Source of the DNA: Myotis daubentonii
Lineage: Eukaryota; Chordata; Mammalia; Chiroptera; Vespertilionidae
Assembly (NCBI RefSeq): GCF_963259705.1
Contig: NC_081844.1
Coordinates: forward strand, 104,186,671-104,250,670
Direction of reading: 5' to 3'
DNA: 64,000 nt
In this document: positions 44,501-56,390 of the stretch, in pieces
Numbering within the stretch: the stretch's first letter is position 1
Layout: each line of letters starts with the position of its first letter
The notes under the pieces: model-generated
The model's database searches: none
Told to the model about the DNA's origin: nothing
The model's input: only the letters and a program-made list of their open reading frames with translations
Made by a program: the position numbers and the translations under genes

Positions 44501-44644
44501 GCATGCATATAAGCATACCCAATGGACACAAGACACGGGCGGGTATGGGAGGCTAGAGGAAGGTCAAGGGGAGAAAAAAAGAGGAGACATATATAATACT
44601 CTTTGTAATACTTTAAGCAATAAAACAATTTAAAAAAAAAACAA
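44501..44644 (+). mobile_element. Young L1 3' end, severely 5'-truncated, with TSD
   Basis: It starts 'gcatgcatataagc' and shares 'ccaatggaca' with the 3' UTR of the L1 at 38303-39128, then ends in an A-rich tail. A perfect 10-bp duplication CAGTTGTCTA flanks it (44491-44500 and 44645-44654). No coding part is present. Confidence 0.85.
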
Positions 44645-44654
44645 CAGTTGTCTA

Positions 44655-45050
44655 ATTTCCCTTCCCTTGAATCTGGGCTGGTCTCAGTGACTTTTTGTTT
44701 CAATCGACAGAAATATGGGATTGCTGAGGCTAGGTCACAAAAAACACTCCCTCTTAGAAGCCAACTGCCAAGCTGTAAGTAGCCCAAGATACATGGGAAG
44801 GTCACATGTAGATATTCCAGGTGCAGCCTCAGCTGAGCGCTAAGCCAAGAACCAAAAATAAATGCAACCCATTTGAGTGAGCTGTCTTGGATGTCCAGGC
44901 CAATCAAGCCTTTAGATGACTTTATCCCCAGTCACTATCTGACTACAACTATATGGAAGAAGTCCAATTGAGAACCACCTAGATGAGCCCAGCCAACTTA
45001 AGAATTGTAAGAGATATTAAATTGTTTTAATTTAAGGATAGTTTGTCATA
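44655..45050 (+). mobile_element. MLT1-like LTR, decayed
   Basis: 'cttgaatctgggctggtctc', 'aactgccaagctgtaagtag', 'catgggaaggtcacatgtag', 'gcagcctcagctgagc' and 'agaattgtaagagatattaa' follow MaLR/MLT1 LTR order. No internal genes. Confidence 0.55.
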
Positions 45051-45542
45051 CATTCATGGATAGTCAGAACATAAGGTAAGGTCACTGACCCCATGGAAAC
45101 AATATTTAGACAAATGGAACTTAAGCATTCTACACATTCCCTCTCCTATGCAATTATTGATAAGGAGCCCTTTTCCTGGAAGCTTTCCCTCCTCTCGACA
45201 GACCTGGACCTCACTAATTTGGAGCCCAGACTCCTTAGTCTGCAGGGGTTTCCTTTCCTGTGAATGCCTCAGTGTACAAATGAGAGCAGGGAAGATGGGA
45301 GCATCTTTGATTATAGCTCTCTGCTTCCACTTGTTCCCAGATCTGGCCACACATACTCTCCACCAGTATGGAAGGAGGATGTGAGACAGATTCTAGGAGC
45401 TGCAGGACTCAAGATGAGAAGTAGACAACCAGGAATGAAGCAGAGGACAATGTGGGCCTTGCAGGAAAGCTTTCATCCCAGAAAGGAAAGAAGCCACCCA
45501 TACATTATCCTTGCCTAGGACTATATTAAAGCCTGGGGATAG

Positions 45543-45752
45543 CAGGGTTTTTCAACATCAGCACTATTGACATTTTGGACCTGATAATTCTTCCTTGTGG
45601 GGATTGTTCTGTGCCTAATAGGATGTTTAGCAGCATCTTTGACCTCTAGACACTAGATGCCCTGATTGTGACAACCAAAAATGTCCCCAGACATGGCCAA
45701 ATGCTTTGGAGGTGTCAGGGAGAGTCAGAATTACCCCTAGTTCAATACCACT
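45543..45752 (-). mobile_element. MER20 hAT-Charlie element, reverse
   Basis: It begins CAGGGTTTTTCAACATCAGC and includes 'cactattgacattttggacc', 'aggatgtttagcagcatctt' and 'gacaaccaaaaatgtcccca', the reverse of MER20. The right terminus is decayed. Confidence 0.9.
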
Positions 45753-46439
45753 ACCTGCTTCCTTCTTTCTCTGCTCTGAAGACTTTCCTCTGGGATGCTG
45801 AGCAAAACCCGTCCGTCACCCTTCCAGTTGCATGACTAGCACAGCATTACCTCATGTATTTCTACCAGCCTTCCTTCTCCCCAGTCTTCCCCCAGCCAGA
45901 TGGCACTCAAGCTTTCCAGAGGGCATTTTATAGACATGCTGTGGTGTTTCAGGATGAGTCTGTCCTATATCCCAGGCTATGGATGATACAGGCCAGATTG
46001 ATGGGTGAGACAGTAGGCAGCTATCCACAGCACCAATCAATAGGGGCCAATGAAATGTCACTGGAGTAAAATCTAGGGTAGAAGCCATTTAACTCAGGTC
46101 TCCACACGTGACTGCTGACAAAACTGGTGAGACATAAATTGGTTTAGCTGCAATTAAACACTTGCTACTCCTGCCAGCTTATCTCTAGTGAATTTTTTAT
46201 GTGTGGCAAGTACATGTGTATAAGGCCTCACCACTAACTTTGAGACTGGTCCTCAGAGAGTTCTCTGCAACAGCCCAGCCTGCTGAAATTCAGAAACTGA
46301 AAAATTCACAATGTTGTATGTGCTCTTTCCTGGGGGTGATTTATTAGACTTGCCTATATTTAAAGAGTTTAATATGCCTCTCCAGAAACTGTGTCATTCA
46401 TAAAATCATATGTAATATGTACATGAAAAATAAATATTA

Positions 46440-46706
46440 TTTATTTTTGTTAATCCTCACCCGAGATGTTTTTCCATTAATATTTTAGAGTGGAAGAGAA
46501 AGAAAAAGACAGAGAGAAACATTGATGTGAGAGAAACATTGATGTGAGAGAAACATATCGATTGGTTGTCTCCTGCATATGCCCTAACCAGGGCCCAGAC
46601 TGGGGAGAAGCCTGCAACCAAGGTACGTGTCATTGACCAGAATCAAACCTGGGACCCTTTGGTCCACAGGCCGAAGTTCTACCCATGGAGCCAAACTGGC
46701 TATGGC
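46440..46706 (-). mobile_element. Ves SINE, reverse (older subfamily)
   Basis: Minus-strand head 'gccatagccagtttggctcc', B-box region 'aggtttgattctggtcaa', and tail 'aatattaatggaaaaacatc' with 'tcgggtgaggatt'. An 18-base direct duplication ('acattgatgtgagagaa') lies in its pyrimidine-rich middle. Target-site duplication is unclear. Confidence 0.88.
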
Positions 46707-47789
46707 TAAATCTTTATTTTGAGCACAGAAAATTACCTTTATTATTTTGTCTATTCCTACTATGTATAAAACAGACATGTATAGAATAATAGTGTAGATA
46801 GGCCTCGAATTATTCACCTGACATGTCAATATCTCAATCTGGGCTGGGTACATGGATAGGGCTGATGGGAAGTGAAGGGGCAGGACCCAGATAAATTGCA
46901 CTCTAAACCTTTTCTTTTTACTCCTATTTATTTCCATGTAAAATCAGATCAACATGAATCTTCAAAATAACCTTGAGAATATCTAAGAACAGCATAAGAT
47001 ACCTACCATTTCACAACTGATACTGCTATGTAGCTGAGAAAATGTGATCAATTATTTTCAGAAATATTAATTGAGTGCCTATGTGTTGTCAGGAATTACC
47101 CCAGATGCTAGAACAACAGGTAGACATATTTGGAGTTGCTTAAGAATATGTGGGTAGAAGTCATAGGGAAATAGATTTAGATTTGTAATAACAAAGCGCA
47201 TCTTAAAATTGTTCAATTATTCTGTTGCACATCACCTTCCAATATGCTTCTTAGCCATTTGCTCATATGGCTGTTGCCCCAGGGACCACACTTTATTCCA
47301 GTTAGTTATTTATGAATTTATTTCCCCCTGGTAGTTCGTGAAATGCCCAAAGAGTGGGAACACATGTATTAATTCACTGCTCACGTATTTATTCCACAAC
47401 AGTTGCTTTGAGTACTTTGTCTGTCTCTGCTATTGGCATCTGGGGAGGCCAAGATAAATAAGACACAATACCTGTTCTCTAGGAGCTCACAATAAATTAG
47501 GGAGAAAGATGAGGAGCAGCACATTCCTGAATGTATTATTGAGGTATTTACTGAGAAACAGGAGCACCAGGGGGGAATACCTAACTCTGCTGAGGGGGTG
47601 ACAGTGAAGGAATTTATCACAGAATTGATAACTCTTGAGCTGCATCAGGAAAGACAAATAGAAGTTATCCAGGATTTTATACCCAGTTTCTAGTACAAAA
47701 CGAGTCCTCAATTCATCTCTGCAAAATTAATGAATAATACACAAACAAACATAGTTTAACAGAGTATTTTTTCCTGTTCAGCATCTATT

Positions 47790-48500
47790 ACCTTTGATTC
47801 TGGAACAGAACCTCACCTCTGGCTCCAGAATTGGACCTGTGACGCAGGTGGTGGTAATCAAATAAGGAACAGATCCTGACCAGTGATTAGTTCAGAAGTG
47901 CGGATGTGGTTGAACTTCCACAAGACTCATCTCAGGACTTGGCTGAACAGTGCAAGGACAGAGTCTTTCTGTTGACCTAGAGCTGTGAGGATGTCAGCCT
48001 AGGGCCGTGGTCGGCAAACTGCGGCTCATGAGCCACATACGGCTCTTTGGCCCCTTGAATATGGCTCTTCCATAAAATACCACAAAATACCACATGCGGG
48101 CATGCACGTACAGTGCGATTGAAACTTCGTGGCCCATGCACAGAAGTCGGTATTTTGTGGAAGAGCCACACTCAAGGGGCCAAAGAGCCGCATGTGGCTC
48201 ATGAGCCGCAGTTTGGGGACCACTGGCCTAGGGCATCTGGGGACATCTTGAAAGAATCTGCCTGAAGGTGAAATTACATAGAGGGAGCAGGACTAAGAGG
48301 TGGAGAGAGAGAAATTGGGTCCTGATGACATTATTTTAGCTCCTGATTCCAGCAACATAAGAAGTGGGTCTATTCCTTTCTCTTCTTTATTTGGAAGGGG
48401 GTGATCTTTAAATTATTTGGGGGGAGGGGGAGGTGGGATTTAAGCCAGTTTTAATTAGCTTTCCTGTCACTTGCAACCAATCGTTGTGTTGACTAATAGA
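47790..48500 (+). repeat. Ancient LTR-like repeat split by a hAT MITE
   Basis: The left half ('ggctccagaattggacctgt') and right half ('gaatctgcctgaaggtgaaa', 'ggagagagagaaattgggtc', 'cctgatgacattattttagc', 'tttcctgtcacttgcaacca', 'gactaata') form a known mammalian dispersed-repeat series that ends like an LTR. The MITE at 48005 interrupts it. Family name not asserted. Confidence 0.55.
48005..48225. mobile_element. Near-palindromic hAT MITE with perfect 8-bp TSD
   Basis: The ends are complementary (left CCGTGGTCGGCAAACTGCGG, right complement CAGTGGTCCCCAAACTGCGG). The complementarity continues inwards for about 75 bases ('gctcatgagccacatacggc', 'tctttggccccttgaatatg', 'gctcttccataaaatacc'). 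Identical 8-mers GCCTAGGG flank it (47997-48004 and 48226-48233). It is non-coding. This is the foldback type of vespertilionid nhAT element. Confidence 0.95.
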
Positions 48501-50183
48501 GATGAATAGCTATTTAGAGTGTGAGTTGTTTGCCTCATGAGTTCTCCATGTGCAGAATGATTCCTGCAAAGTCAGGGTAAGTCTATTAGAAAAGTTAATA
48601 CGGGGGAGCCCTAAGTCCTTTCCAGCCTTGCTGATTGAGGCTACAGTTTGTGTCTCTTACTGAAGCAGAGAGTGCATGTGGAAGAAAGGACGGCAAGAGG
48701 GGAGGAAGAGAAGCTGAACCATAATATCAACCAGATTGCCCAGCAAGCTTTCAATAAAGGCTGGATTTGTTTGACCTAAAGTATCATTTCAGAATAACAA
48801 TTTTCTGCATTTTTGGTGAGTGACAAGATTGACTCAAACCAGAAAAACAACAACTGACACACCAAACATTTTGTTAAAAAGAATTAACAAGTGTGCAGGT
48901 TGATTGAGAGAAAGAGATGTGGCCTGACACGGGGCTGTGCAGGAGGGTATTCTTCCACTTCCTCTTTCCCCTAAATGCACAGGAATACCACCGAAGCCCA
49001 AAGTCCTCCAGCTTCTCAATGAACACTAACATCGTCACCACAGTGTCAACCTTGGCAGGGACCTGAGGAGAAAGTGCCCTTGGCCCGCCTCCGGTGGTTT
49101 GAGTCCAGGGGCTGAGGAATCATTTGTGCAACACATTTTGGGGCAGGAGAGCAGATGTCTTTTGGGGGAAAGCATAGACCCAGAGAAGATGCGTTTTATG
49201 AAGAAGAAATACAAGTAAATAGTTGACACCAGAAGACAAGAGTGTCTCCTGACTGTTGAGAAACCAGTGGACTGGTTCTATTTATAAAGATGACATATTC
49301 CACAGAACTAGTTTTCCCTGTTACTAGAGGCCAAGGCCCCAACATATTCCAGGCACATGTGGAAGGGGATTGGGATGTGGGTTCAGGGCTCCGACCTCTT
49401 TAATGAATTCATTCTGGCTCTGGGTCAGGACACATGCAGAGTGCTTTTGTATTTGCTACTCTCAATAACTAGGGCAGACAGAGAAGCAGAGCCTTCCTCT
49501 ATATTTCTAGCCCTGCTCACCACCCTATCAGTTTCATCTGTCTTCTGTTTTGCTTGCCTGTCTCCCTTACCTTCTTTTCATCCCCCCTTAGCAGAAAGAA
49601 CACTCCCAACTAGTCAAGAGGCATGGATTCTAGTTCAGATATTCAACATTAGGCATTTTATTTAATCTCTGTGGTCCTCAGTCTCATCTGTAATATGGGC
49701 TCAGATAAATGTTTATCCAACTCATAATTCCCCCAAATATAAAGACTGGAATGCATGTGTGAATATTAACGACTGAGATATATTTCAGTAAAGTATCATG
49801 TTTAACTTTGTTTTGCCAAGCAAAGCTCAAACTCATTTGAGAAAAAAAATCTTAAAAAAATAACATCTAGCCAAATCTTGCTATTCTATGGTATACAGGT
49901 TAAAAAATGCTGGATGAGGCCAATACTTGGGTTGGTTTTCTATACTGTCTTCTTACCATCCTTCTATTTAGAGAGGTTGGGTACAAAACCTGTATTTTTC
50001 AGCATCCTTGCAGCTAGGGTTCCGTATTTTGTTTCTATTCTACCAGTTAGATGTACTCATGTGAGATGGGGAAGCCATTTTCATGGGTACAATGATTTAA
50101 AAGATCTCTAAAAGCCTAGTTCAACTCTATGGGACCTTTATGTTTTCTCCCCTGGCCATATTTTCTCTTAGGCAAATAGAGTA
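48501..50183. other. Mostly unassigned intergenic sequence
   Basis: A weak plus-strand MIR is visible near 49600-49710 ('ggcatggattctagttcaga', 'cagtctcatctgtaatatgg'). A further dispersed-repeat fragment lies near 49990-50080 ('catccttgcagctagggttc'). The rest is unrecognised. No coding evidence. Confidence 0.5.
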
Positions 50184-50435
50184 TCTCTCTATATATAAAA
50201 GCCTAAGTGACTGAATGACCAAACGACCAGTAGACTGTTCGCTATGATGTGCACTGACAACCAGGGGACAGATGCTCAACACACAGGGTCAGGCTCCCTC
50301 CTGTCTGGATTGGGCCTGCAGGGATTGGGCCGAAACTGGCTATCTGACATCCCCCAAGGGGTCCTAGATTTCAAGAGGGCACAGGCCAGGCCAAGGGACC
50401 CCACCAGTGCATGAATCAATGGACTAGGCCTCCAG
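50184..50435 (+). mobile_element. HeliBat-type Helitron (252 bp)
   Basis: It begins TCTCTCTATATATAAAAGCC after an A and ends GGCCTCCAG before a T. The body shares 'accaggggacagatgctcaa' and 'aagagggcacaggccaggcc' with the copy at 24017. The terminal hairpin and CTAG end (here CCAG) are decayed, so it is older than the other two. Confidence 0.9.
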
Positions 50436-50900
50436 TTTATATATAGTGGATCTAGTTAATTTCTTCTCTTCTGAGTAGTAATAACCCCCCTACAAAAAAT
50501 AGACCCATGACAAATCAGGAAAGGGTAAATGCTAGCTGGGATCCTCTTGCTCTGAAGTTTCCATCATCTATTACAGTTTATTTCTGATTCATGTTCTTGG
50601 GGTCTTGCAGCAATTCCATTAAGAGAGTTGTTAAGAAGTTGGGACAGTAACCAGGATGCCCCATGGATCCTCTGGCAGCCATTATGAGACTAAATTGAGC
50701 TGGGTACACAGAGACTGTTACCCCTCAGAATCCTCTGTTGCTAATTTTATAGGGATAATTGTATTTCTTATCATATGCCAGGAGCATCTTAAATGCTGCT
50801 CCAACTTAAAAAGATAGCTCTGGGAGGGCAGAGACCTAGCTTTGGCTCCCTAATGATTTAGTAAGCAGAGTTCAACAGTTTGAACTCTGTTCCTTAGCAC

Positions 50901-51118
50901 CACCCAACTGGCATGGCTCAGTGGTTGATCATCAACCTATGAACCAGGAGGTCACGGTTCGATTCCCAGTCAGAGCACATGCCCAGGTTGCGGGCTCGAT
51001 CCCATGTGGGGAATGCAGGAGGCAGCCAATCAATGATTCTCTCTCATCATTGATCTTTCTATCTCCCTTTCCCTCTCCTTTTCTCTCTGAAATCAATAAA
51101 AATAAATTTTTTTAAAAG
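50901..51118 (+). mobile_element. Ves SINE
   Basis: Head 'ccaactggcatggctcagtg', B box GGTTCGATTCC intact, 'gcaggaggcagccaatcaat', tail 'tctctgaaatcaataaaaat'. A clear target-site duplication was not found. Confidence 0.93.
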
Positions 51119-51528
51119 GCACAAAAACAAGAACAAAAAACAAAGCACCATTTTCCTTGACTGCCAGTCCTTTAGACAACTAGGAGACTAATGCAATGAG
51201 TTTTAAAACAGCTTTTAAAGTGAGTGTCAGATACTATGGAGGTCAATCCTGACCTTGACTCCATGAAGGTTAGACATTGGAGGTTAGACTCACCAGAACA
51301 TGGGATGAAGGTGGTACCTCTGGGTGGCTGGTCCTATAGCAACATTGGGAAGTGGCTAATACTTGTCTCTTTCTCTTTCAAAATTAAAAAAAAAAAAAAT
51401 CCATTTTCTAACTTTCACCACCAGAAACCTTTTCTTATTCTCTGCTGCCCCTTTGAATTGTATCATGTTTTAGTTCTGTCCTCCTTCTCAGGGCAAAGAA
51501 AAATAGTAAGCTCACTTATCCTGGGGCC

Positions 51529-51676
51529 GTGGTTTCAACCCTGGCTGCTCATCAGCACTGGGTAACTTAAGAGAGCATAGATGCCAGGGCCCCACAGCGA
51601 GAAACTCAACTCAGTTGGTCTTGGATGGGTCCCAGATATACTAACTATTTCAAAGTTCCCACGGTTGAGAACCATT
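51529..51676 (+). mobile_element. MER5-type hAT-Charlie remnant
   Basis: Termini 'ccgtggtttcaaccctggct' and 'ggttgagaaccatta' are complementary. The inside has 'gatgccagggccccacagcg' and 'agttggtcttggatgggtcc', as in MER5. Confidence 0.8.
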
Positions 51677-52059
51677 AGGGTATTGTTACCTAAAAACACT
51701 TCAGCAGAGAGAACCATGGAAGATGTTCCAGGGATGAACTAATCTTGTTCCACACCTACTCAAAATTTCCATAAAGCAGATTGTTGCCATTCATTTTTAC
51801 TTGCAAGCTTCAGTGTAGCCAAATTAGAAGTGTGGCTCTTGCCATAAATAAGAAGCTCATAAAATCTTGTAATAATGCCAAGGTTAGTTTAGTGTGGAGC
51901 CTCTATCTAGTAGCTGGTTTCCTGTTCCAGAAATTCTGGGCCCATCTGTCTGCTGGCTTGATTGTGCTCAATTACCCACCCTTGAATACCCCTAGAAACC
52001 AGTTTTCGTCTTCCGCCTGGTGTCCTGTTCATCTAACCTTCTAGTACTACTAACCTGAT

Positions 52060-52235
52060 AGCATCAAATAATGAGAAACATATGGGCTTTGAGTTAGAGC
52101 TTGTTCAAGTCTTGACCCCACCACTCAGGTACCTTGGAAGAGTTATTCTGAGCCTTGGCTTTTTATTTGTAAAGTAGAAAGGATATTACCTATTATATCA
52201 GTTCAGGGTTTGACACATTAAATACTCAACAATTG
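52060..52235 (+). repeat. MIR SINE
   Basis: 'gtcttgaccccaccactcag', 'agttattctgagccttggct', 'tttgtaaagtagaaaggata', 'ttacctattatatcagttca' and 'attaaatactcaacaattgt' follow MIR order. Confidence 0.75.
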
Positions 52236-53214
52236 TGAGGTCTCTTTCTCCCCAATCTCACTATTTACCTTGTATTTACTTCCACTTGTTGTTTATGTGA
52301 CCAGTAATCCAAAGGATTTTTAAATATAGGATTTGGGGTATTAGTAAGAAGACATGTTTTAGGGACAGTGAGACATTTGTGCTGCAATTGAAATGACAGC
52401 CTATTGGTCCCCACTAACTCTATCTTAGTTCCCTCAATAAGGGGGGTGACCAAGGCATTCAAGACAGTGGGGGGGTAGGGGGAATGAATGGATGCCATGG
52501 CAGGAGTGATCTGAAGACCCCTCTGACTGTCACTTGTGGGAAGCTGAAAAACACTCCCGGAGAAGACCTGGACAGGGCAGACTACCAGATGTCCAACTAG
52601 GAAGCAGAAATCCTGGCTGGAGTCTATTTCAAAATACTGTACAGAATCTGAATTTGGGAAAGCATTAAAAACAATAAATTACCCCGAATAGCAAATTTAG
52701 GATTCAGCTGCCTCAAACTGTAACAACTTAGGCACTTATAAAGGAGAAATATTCCAGATGGCAAAGCGGAAGGATGAATTATAGAGAAGGAAGTGGCTAA
52801 TATCCTGTGCAATACTTTGAAGCAATGCAAAGAGAGAGCCTTTCGTGAAGGGGCAGGCTGGGGGAGCCTGGTGTTTCTATGAGACAGAAATGGGGTGCCA
52901 TTCAATCAGGGTCAACTGGCCCCACTGGCCAGCCCTGTGTCCTCAGGCTCAGATTTGATTACAAATTGCCTTCTCTCATCAAAGAAATTCTGGAACGAAT
53001 GTCTCTGGTGGTCTCAGGAGGATGTCTGGAGTGACCACGTAATACATATGGGACTATGACTTGACATGGTCAATCTGGCTTCATTGCTTAATTCAGGGTT
53101 CCATGGGCCTACGTATGACTTAAAATTGTTTCTGGTCTCTTTTCATCTGAATAGGTAAACTGAAGGCAGTTCAAGGAACTTGACTGCATCTTGATCAAAG
53201 AGGCTTTAGCTCTG

Positions 53215-53385
53215 ACTTCTTAAAATATAGTCCTCAGACTATCTGATCTGACTGCATGCCTCAGTGTAGTCTGGGGGATTATCAGAAATAAAGCACCACA
53301 AATCTCCCACATCAGAACCTGCATTTTAACATGATCTGCAGGTGTTTCATGTGCCTGTTTAGGTTTGAGGAACAATGTTCTAGAG
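53215..53385 (-). mobile_element. MER5A-like remnant, reverse
   Basis: 'atatagtcctcagactatct', 'tcagaacctgcattttaaca', 'tgatctgcaggtgtttcatg' and 'taggtttgaggaacaatgtt' match reverse MER5A order with decayed termini. Confidence 0.6.
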
Positions 53386-53694
53386 ATTTCATAGACAAAG
53401 GAGGGATGTTGTCCCATGAAGATGTCTGTGTCCTTCAGAAAGGACACTGCCCATTGAGGTTAATTATTTTAAATAATACTGTACTTTGTGGAGTCTACAA
53501 CTTCCTAACAGAACTGCCAAGGCCTTGCCCTCAGTACTACTAATAAAGGCCTTTTGGTCTGAAGCTAGGTCCATAAACACAGGACCATCCAATGCTCAAT
53601 CTCAGCTTCAGTTACTCCGTTCTATTGTTTCTCCTCCTGTTCTCATGAAGTAACCCATCCCAACGGAAGGAAAGTCATGGCATAAAATAAAGTT

Positions 53695-54250
53695 GCATAA
53701 AACCCTACTGGTTTCCCAATCACACTCAAAATCATTCAGATTGCTTATTGTGGTCTTACAAGCCCTTTGAATCTGTGTCACCTGACTACACCTTAGAATT
53801 TATTTCTTGAGCTCTCCCATTCTGCTCCAGCCACTCTGGCCTTTTACTTCTCTGAACACACCAAGTTCATACTCCACTCTGAACATTTACAGTATTGTTT
53901 CTTCTTAGGATATCCTTTCTTTTTTCACATCTTATTATTGCTGACTCATCATTTATGACTCAGCACAAATACTATTATCCTAGAAAGACTGAACAATGCT
54001 ACCCTACCTGAAATTCCACTCATTTCAAACATCTCTATCACATTAGTGATTTTCTTTATTTCATTGGATGTTACCTGATATTTTTTGTTTACATTTACTG
54101 ATTTATTTTTCCTCCACCACCACATATGATATAACCATTAGAAGAGCAGAGAATAGGTTTGTCTTACTGACTGCTGTATTCCAAGTGCCTAGAACAATGC
54201 CTGATAAAGTATTCCTGAATTCAAGTGAATGCTATCACTAGGGTAAAATG
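53695..54250 (+). mobile_element. L2 LINE 3' region
   Basis: A long, ordered L2 match: 'tgctccagccactctggcct', 'gaacacaccaagttcatact', 'tagtgattttctttattt', 'ttgtcttactgactgctgta', 'ttccaagtgcctagaacaat', 'gcctgataaagtattcctga'. The frame of the L2 ORF2 C-terminus is broken. Confidence 0.9.
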
Positions 54251-56150
54251 ATTGACTTTTCAGTTATCTGGGCATTCTTGTTTTCCTGCTCTAACCACTC
54301 TACGCCACTCATGGATATCTCAAATGGGTTTAGATGGCAGAGCCCGAATTAACAATGTATTAGGTCCATAGGATTGAGACAGTTCATGCTGCGGTCACTT
54401 CAGACCTACATAATATTTCAATTCAATGCAGTTCTGTGACCCCTTATTGACCACGTGCCCATGCACATGGAACAGTGAAATATAAAGGCAAAATATAAAT
54501 ACAAAGGCAAAGGCATTCCAGAAAGACAAAATGGCATGTGTAAAGGTACAGAAGCAAGAAAGGGGGTTGGGGAAACTGCAAATAGTTTGGCGATGCCAGA
54601 CGCAAAGTGCACAGTTGGAGCAAGCAGAAGAAAACAAGGCCAGGGAAGGAGCCAGGGAACTTATAATAATACATCTGCTTGAGGTGTTGGGCCTACTTTA
54701 TGTTTGAGGTCAGATGCAAGCATCTTGGATTCTTTTTAGTCCAAAAGAGCCAGCAATGAGTTTAGTTGAGAGCATGTTGCAACCTGTAGCCCTCCTCTGT
54801 GCTCCCCTTGGGCACCTTGAGAACCATACCCAGCAACCTCCAAAGCCCCCACATGCTGGACCTATTAGGCACTGCATACTCCACTGTCTGAGTCATTTCC
54901 CCCTCTGCCAATGATGGCAGAACCCAGAGGAACTCTCCACTAATTGAATTTGAGATGACGCACTCTAAATCAGGGACTTGAAACTTGAAAACCTCAGCAG
55001 CAATACCCTGGCAGGAAAACTCTCTTGGTTCAAATTGTCCAGCTTATTGTCTGGGGAGCCAGTGGGAGAGGATAGACTAGGGTTATTGGGGCGGCAGAAG
55101 AAATTGGAGCAGGAATTTTGGGTTTTCTCAGAGAGCTGGAAAGACAACAGCACCCACTACATGTCATTGCTTGTTTGAACTCTAGCTAGTTACTAAGAGC
55201 TAAAATATGACATTTAAACATGTTTGTTTGGCACACCTACTTTTGTTTACAATATTTAATGCTGTATTTAAAAATAAAGAGCTTTTGTATTGAATTCTAG
55301 ATTTCTGGATTCTCTCAAATATTTGAAATACCTGGCTAGTGAATATTTGAAATACCCATTGCAAGTGAAGAACGGGTGCCCTTTATACAGGCTATGTGCT
55401 CCCAGGTTTCCATGGTTCATGCCCCAAACATTTCATTTTGGTGCCCCTGTACTTATACCCAGAATGCTTCACTGGTTTACAATGCTTTATTGGTTTTGGC
55501 CACTGTGGGCATTTGAGTTTGCAACCCCTATTCTGATGCTGTCATTGAGAGAATAAACTCTGATAACATTTTCAGTAACAGAAGAAAGGACCTTAAAATA
55601 TCTCTTTGGAAAATTTCACCTGCTCAATGTTGAGAAATCTATTAGAAAATAATATAATAAAAGGACATGAAAATGACCAATCTTTACTCCCTATTTCTTT
55701 CCTGGCAGAATACATAGTACTTACACCTGAGGCTGGCTCTATATTTTCTTTATTGTCTTATGTTTCTCATCATAATTGCAACATGGTGTGTATTTAATAC
55801 CTAATAAATGGGGAAGGAATGGATTGGTGTTGCGGTCTAGGTCTTATACATCTGGTATCCTCCCCCAGGAGACCTGACACCCAGGACAGGACATTTTGCA
55901 ATTTCCTCCTTCTATTCATGTTTTAATGCTCTCTTTCCTTCTATTTGCACTTATCTGTCTGTTTCCAAGAAGTGTTCCATGACTTCCCCAAGCTGGAAAT
56001 ATAAGCTTTCTCATCTCTATTCAAAATTAGTACTTATTTGCTTTTCTTATATAACTTTCTGAGGTTTTTTTTCCTTCATGGGAAAAAATAATGTCTACAT
56101 CATAAGGTCATTATGAACATTATGTCTGGGCATGGTAAAAATAGTCAATG
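54251..56150. other. Mostly unassigned intergenic sequence
   Basis: About 54440-54720 resembles a mammalian dispersed repeat ('ggcattccagaaagacaaaa', 'gcatgtgtaaaggtacagaa'). At 55317-55357 the word 'atatttgaaatacc' is directly repeated. The rest is unrecognised. Confidence 0.45.
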
Positions 56151-56154
56151 CCAA

Positions 56155-56390
56155 CACATAGATCACTTACTATATACCAGGAAACCTTTGACGTGCTTTG
56201 TATACATTGACATATTTAATCTTCATGACATCGCTATAAAGTAGGTTCTGACGGTATAATGAAGCTGAGCCAGAGAGAGGGTAAGCAACTTGCTCAAAGT
56301 CACCCAGCTAATAACTGCTGAGGATAGCCTCACACCTCAGTAGTTGGGCCCAGAGTGTATGACCTTAACTACTGGCAATATTGCCTCTCT
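56155..56390 (-). repeat. MIR SINE, reverse
   Basis: 'cacttactatataccaggaa', 'taatcttcatgacatcgcta', 'taagcaacttgctcaaagtc', 'acccagctaataactgctga' and 'tggcaatattgcctctc' are in reverse MIR order. Confidence 0.88.

Noticed and set aside
49322..49360. ACTAGAGGCC at 49324, resembling a Helitron 3' end in reverse
   Set aside because: The next bases do not continue as CGGTGCAC, there is no hairpin and no Helitron body, so the 10-base match is taken as chance or too decayed to call.
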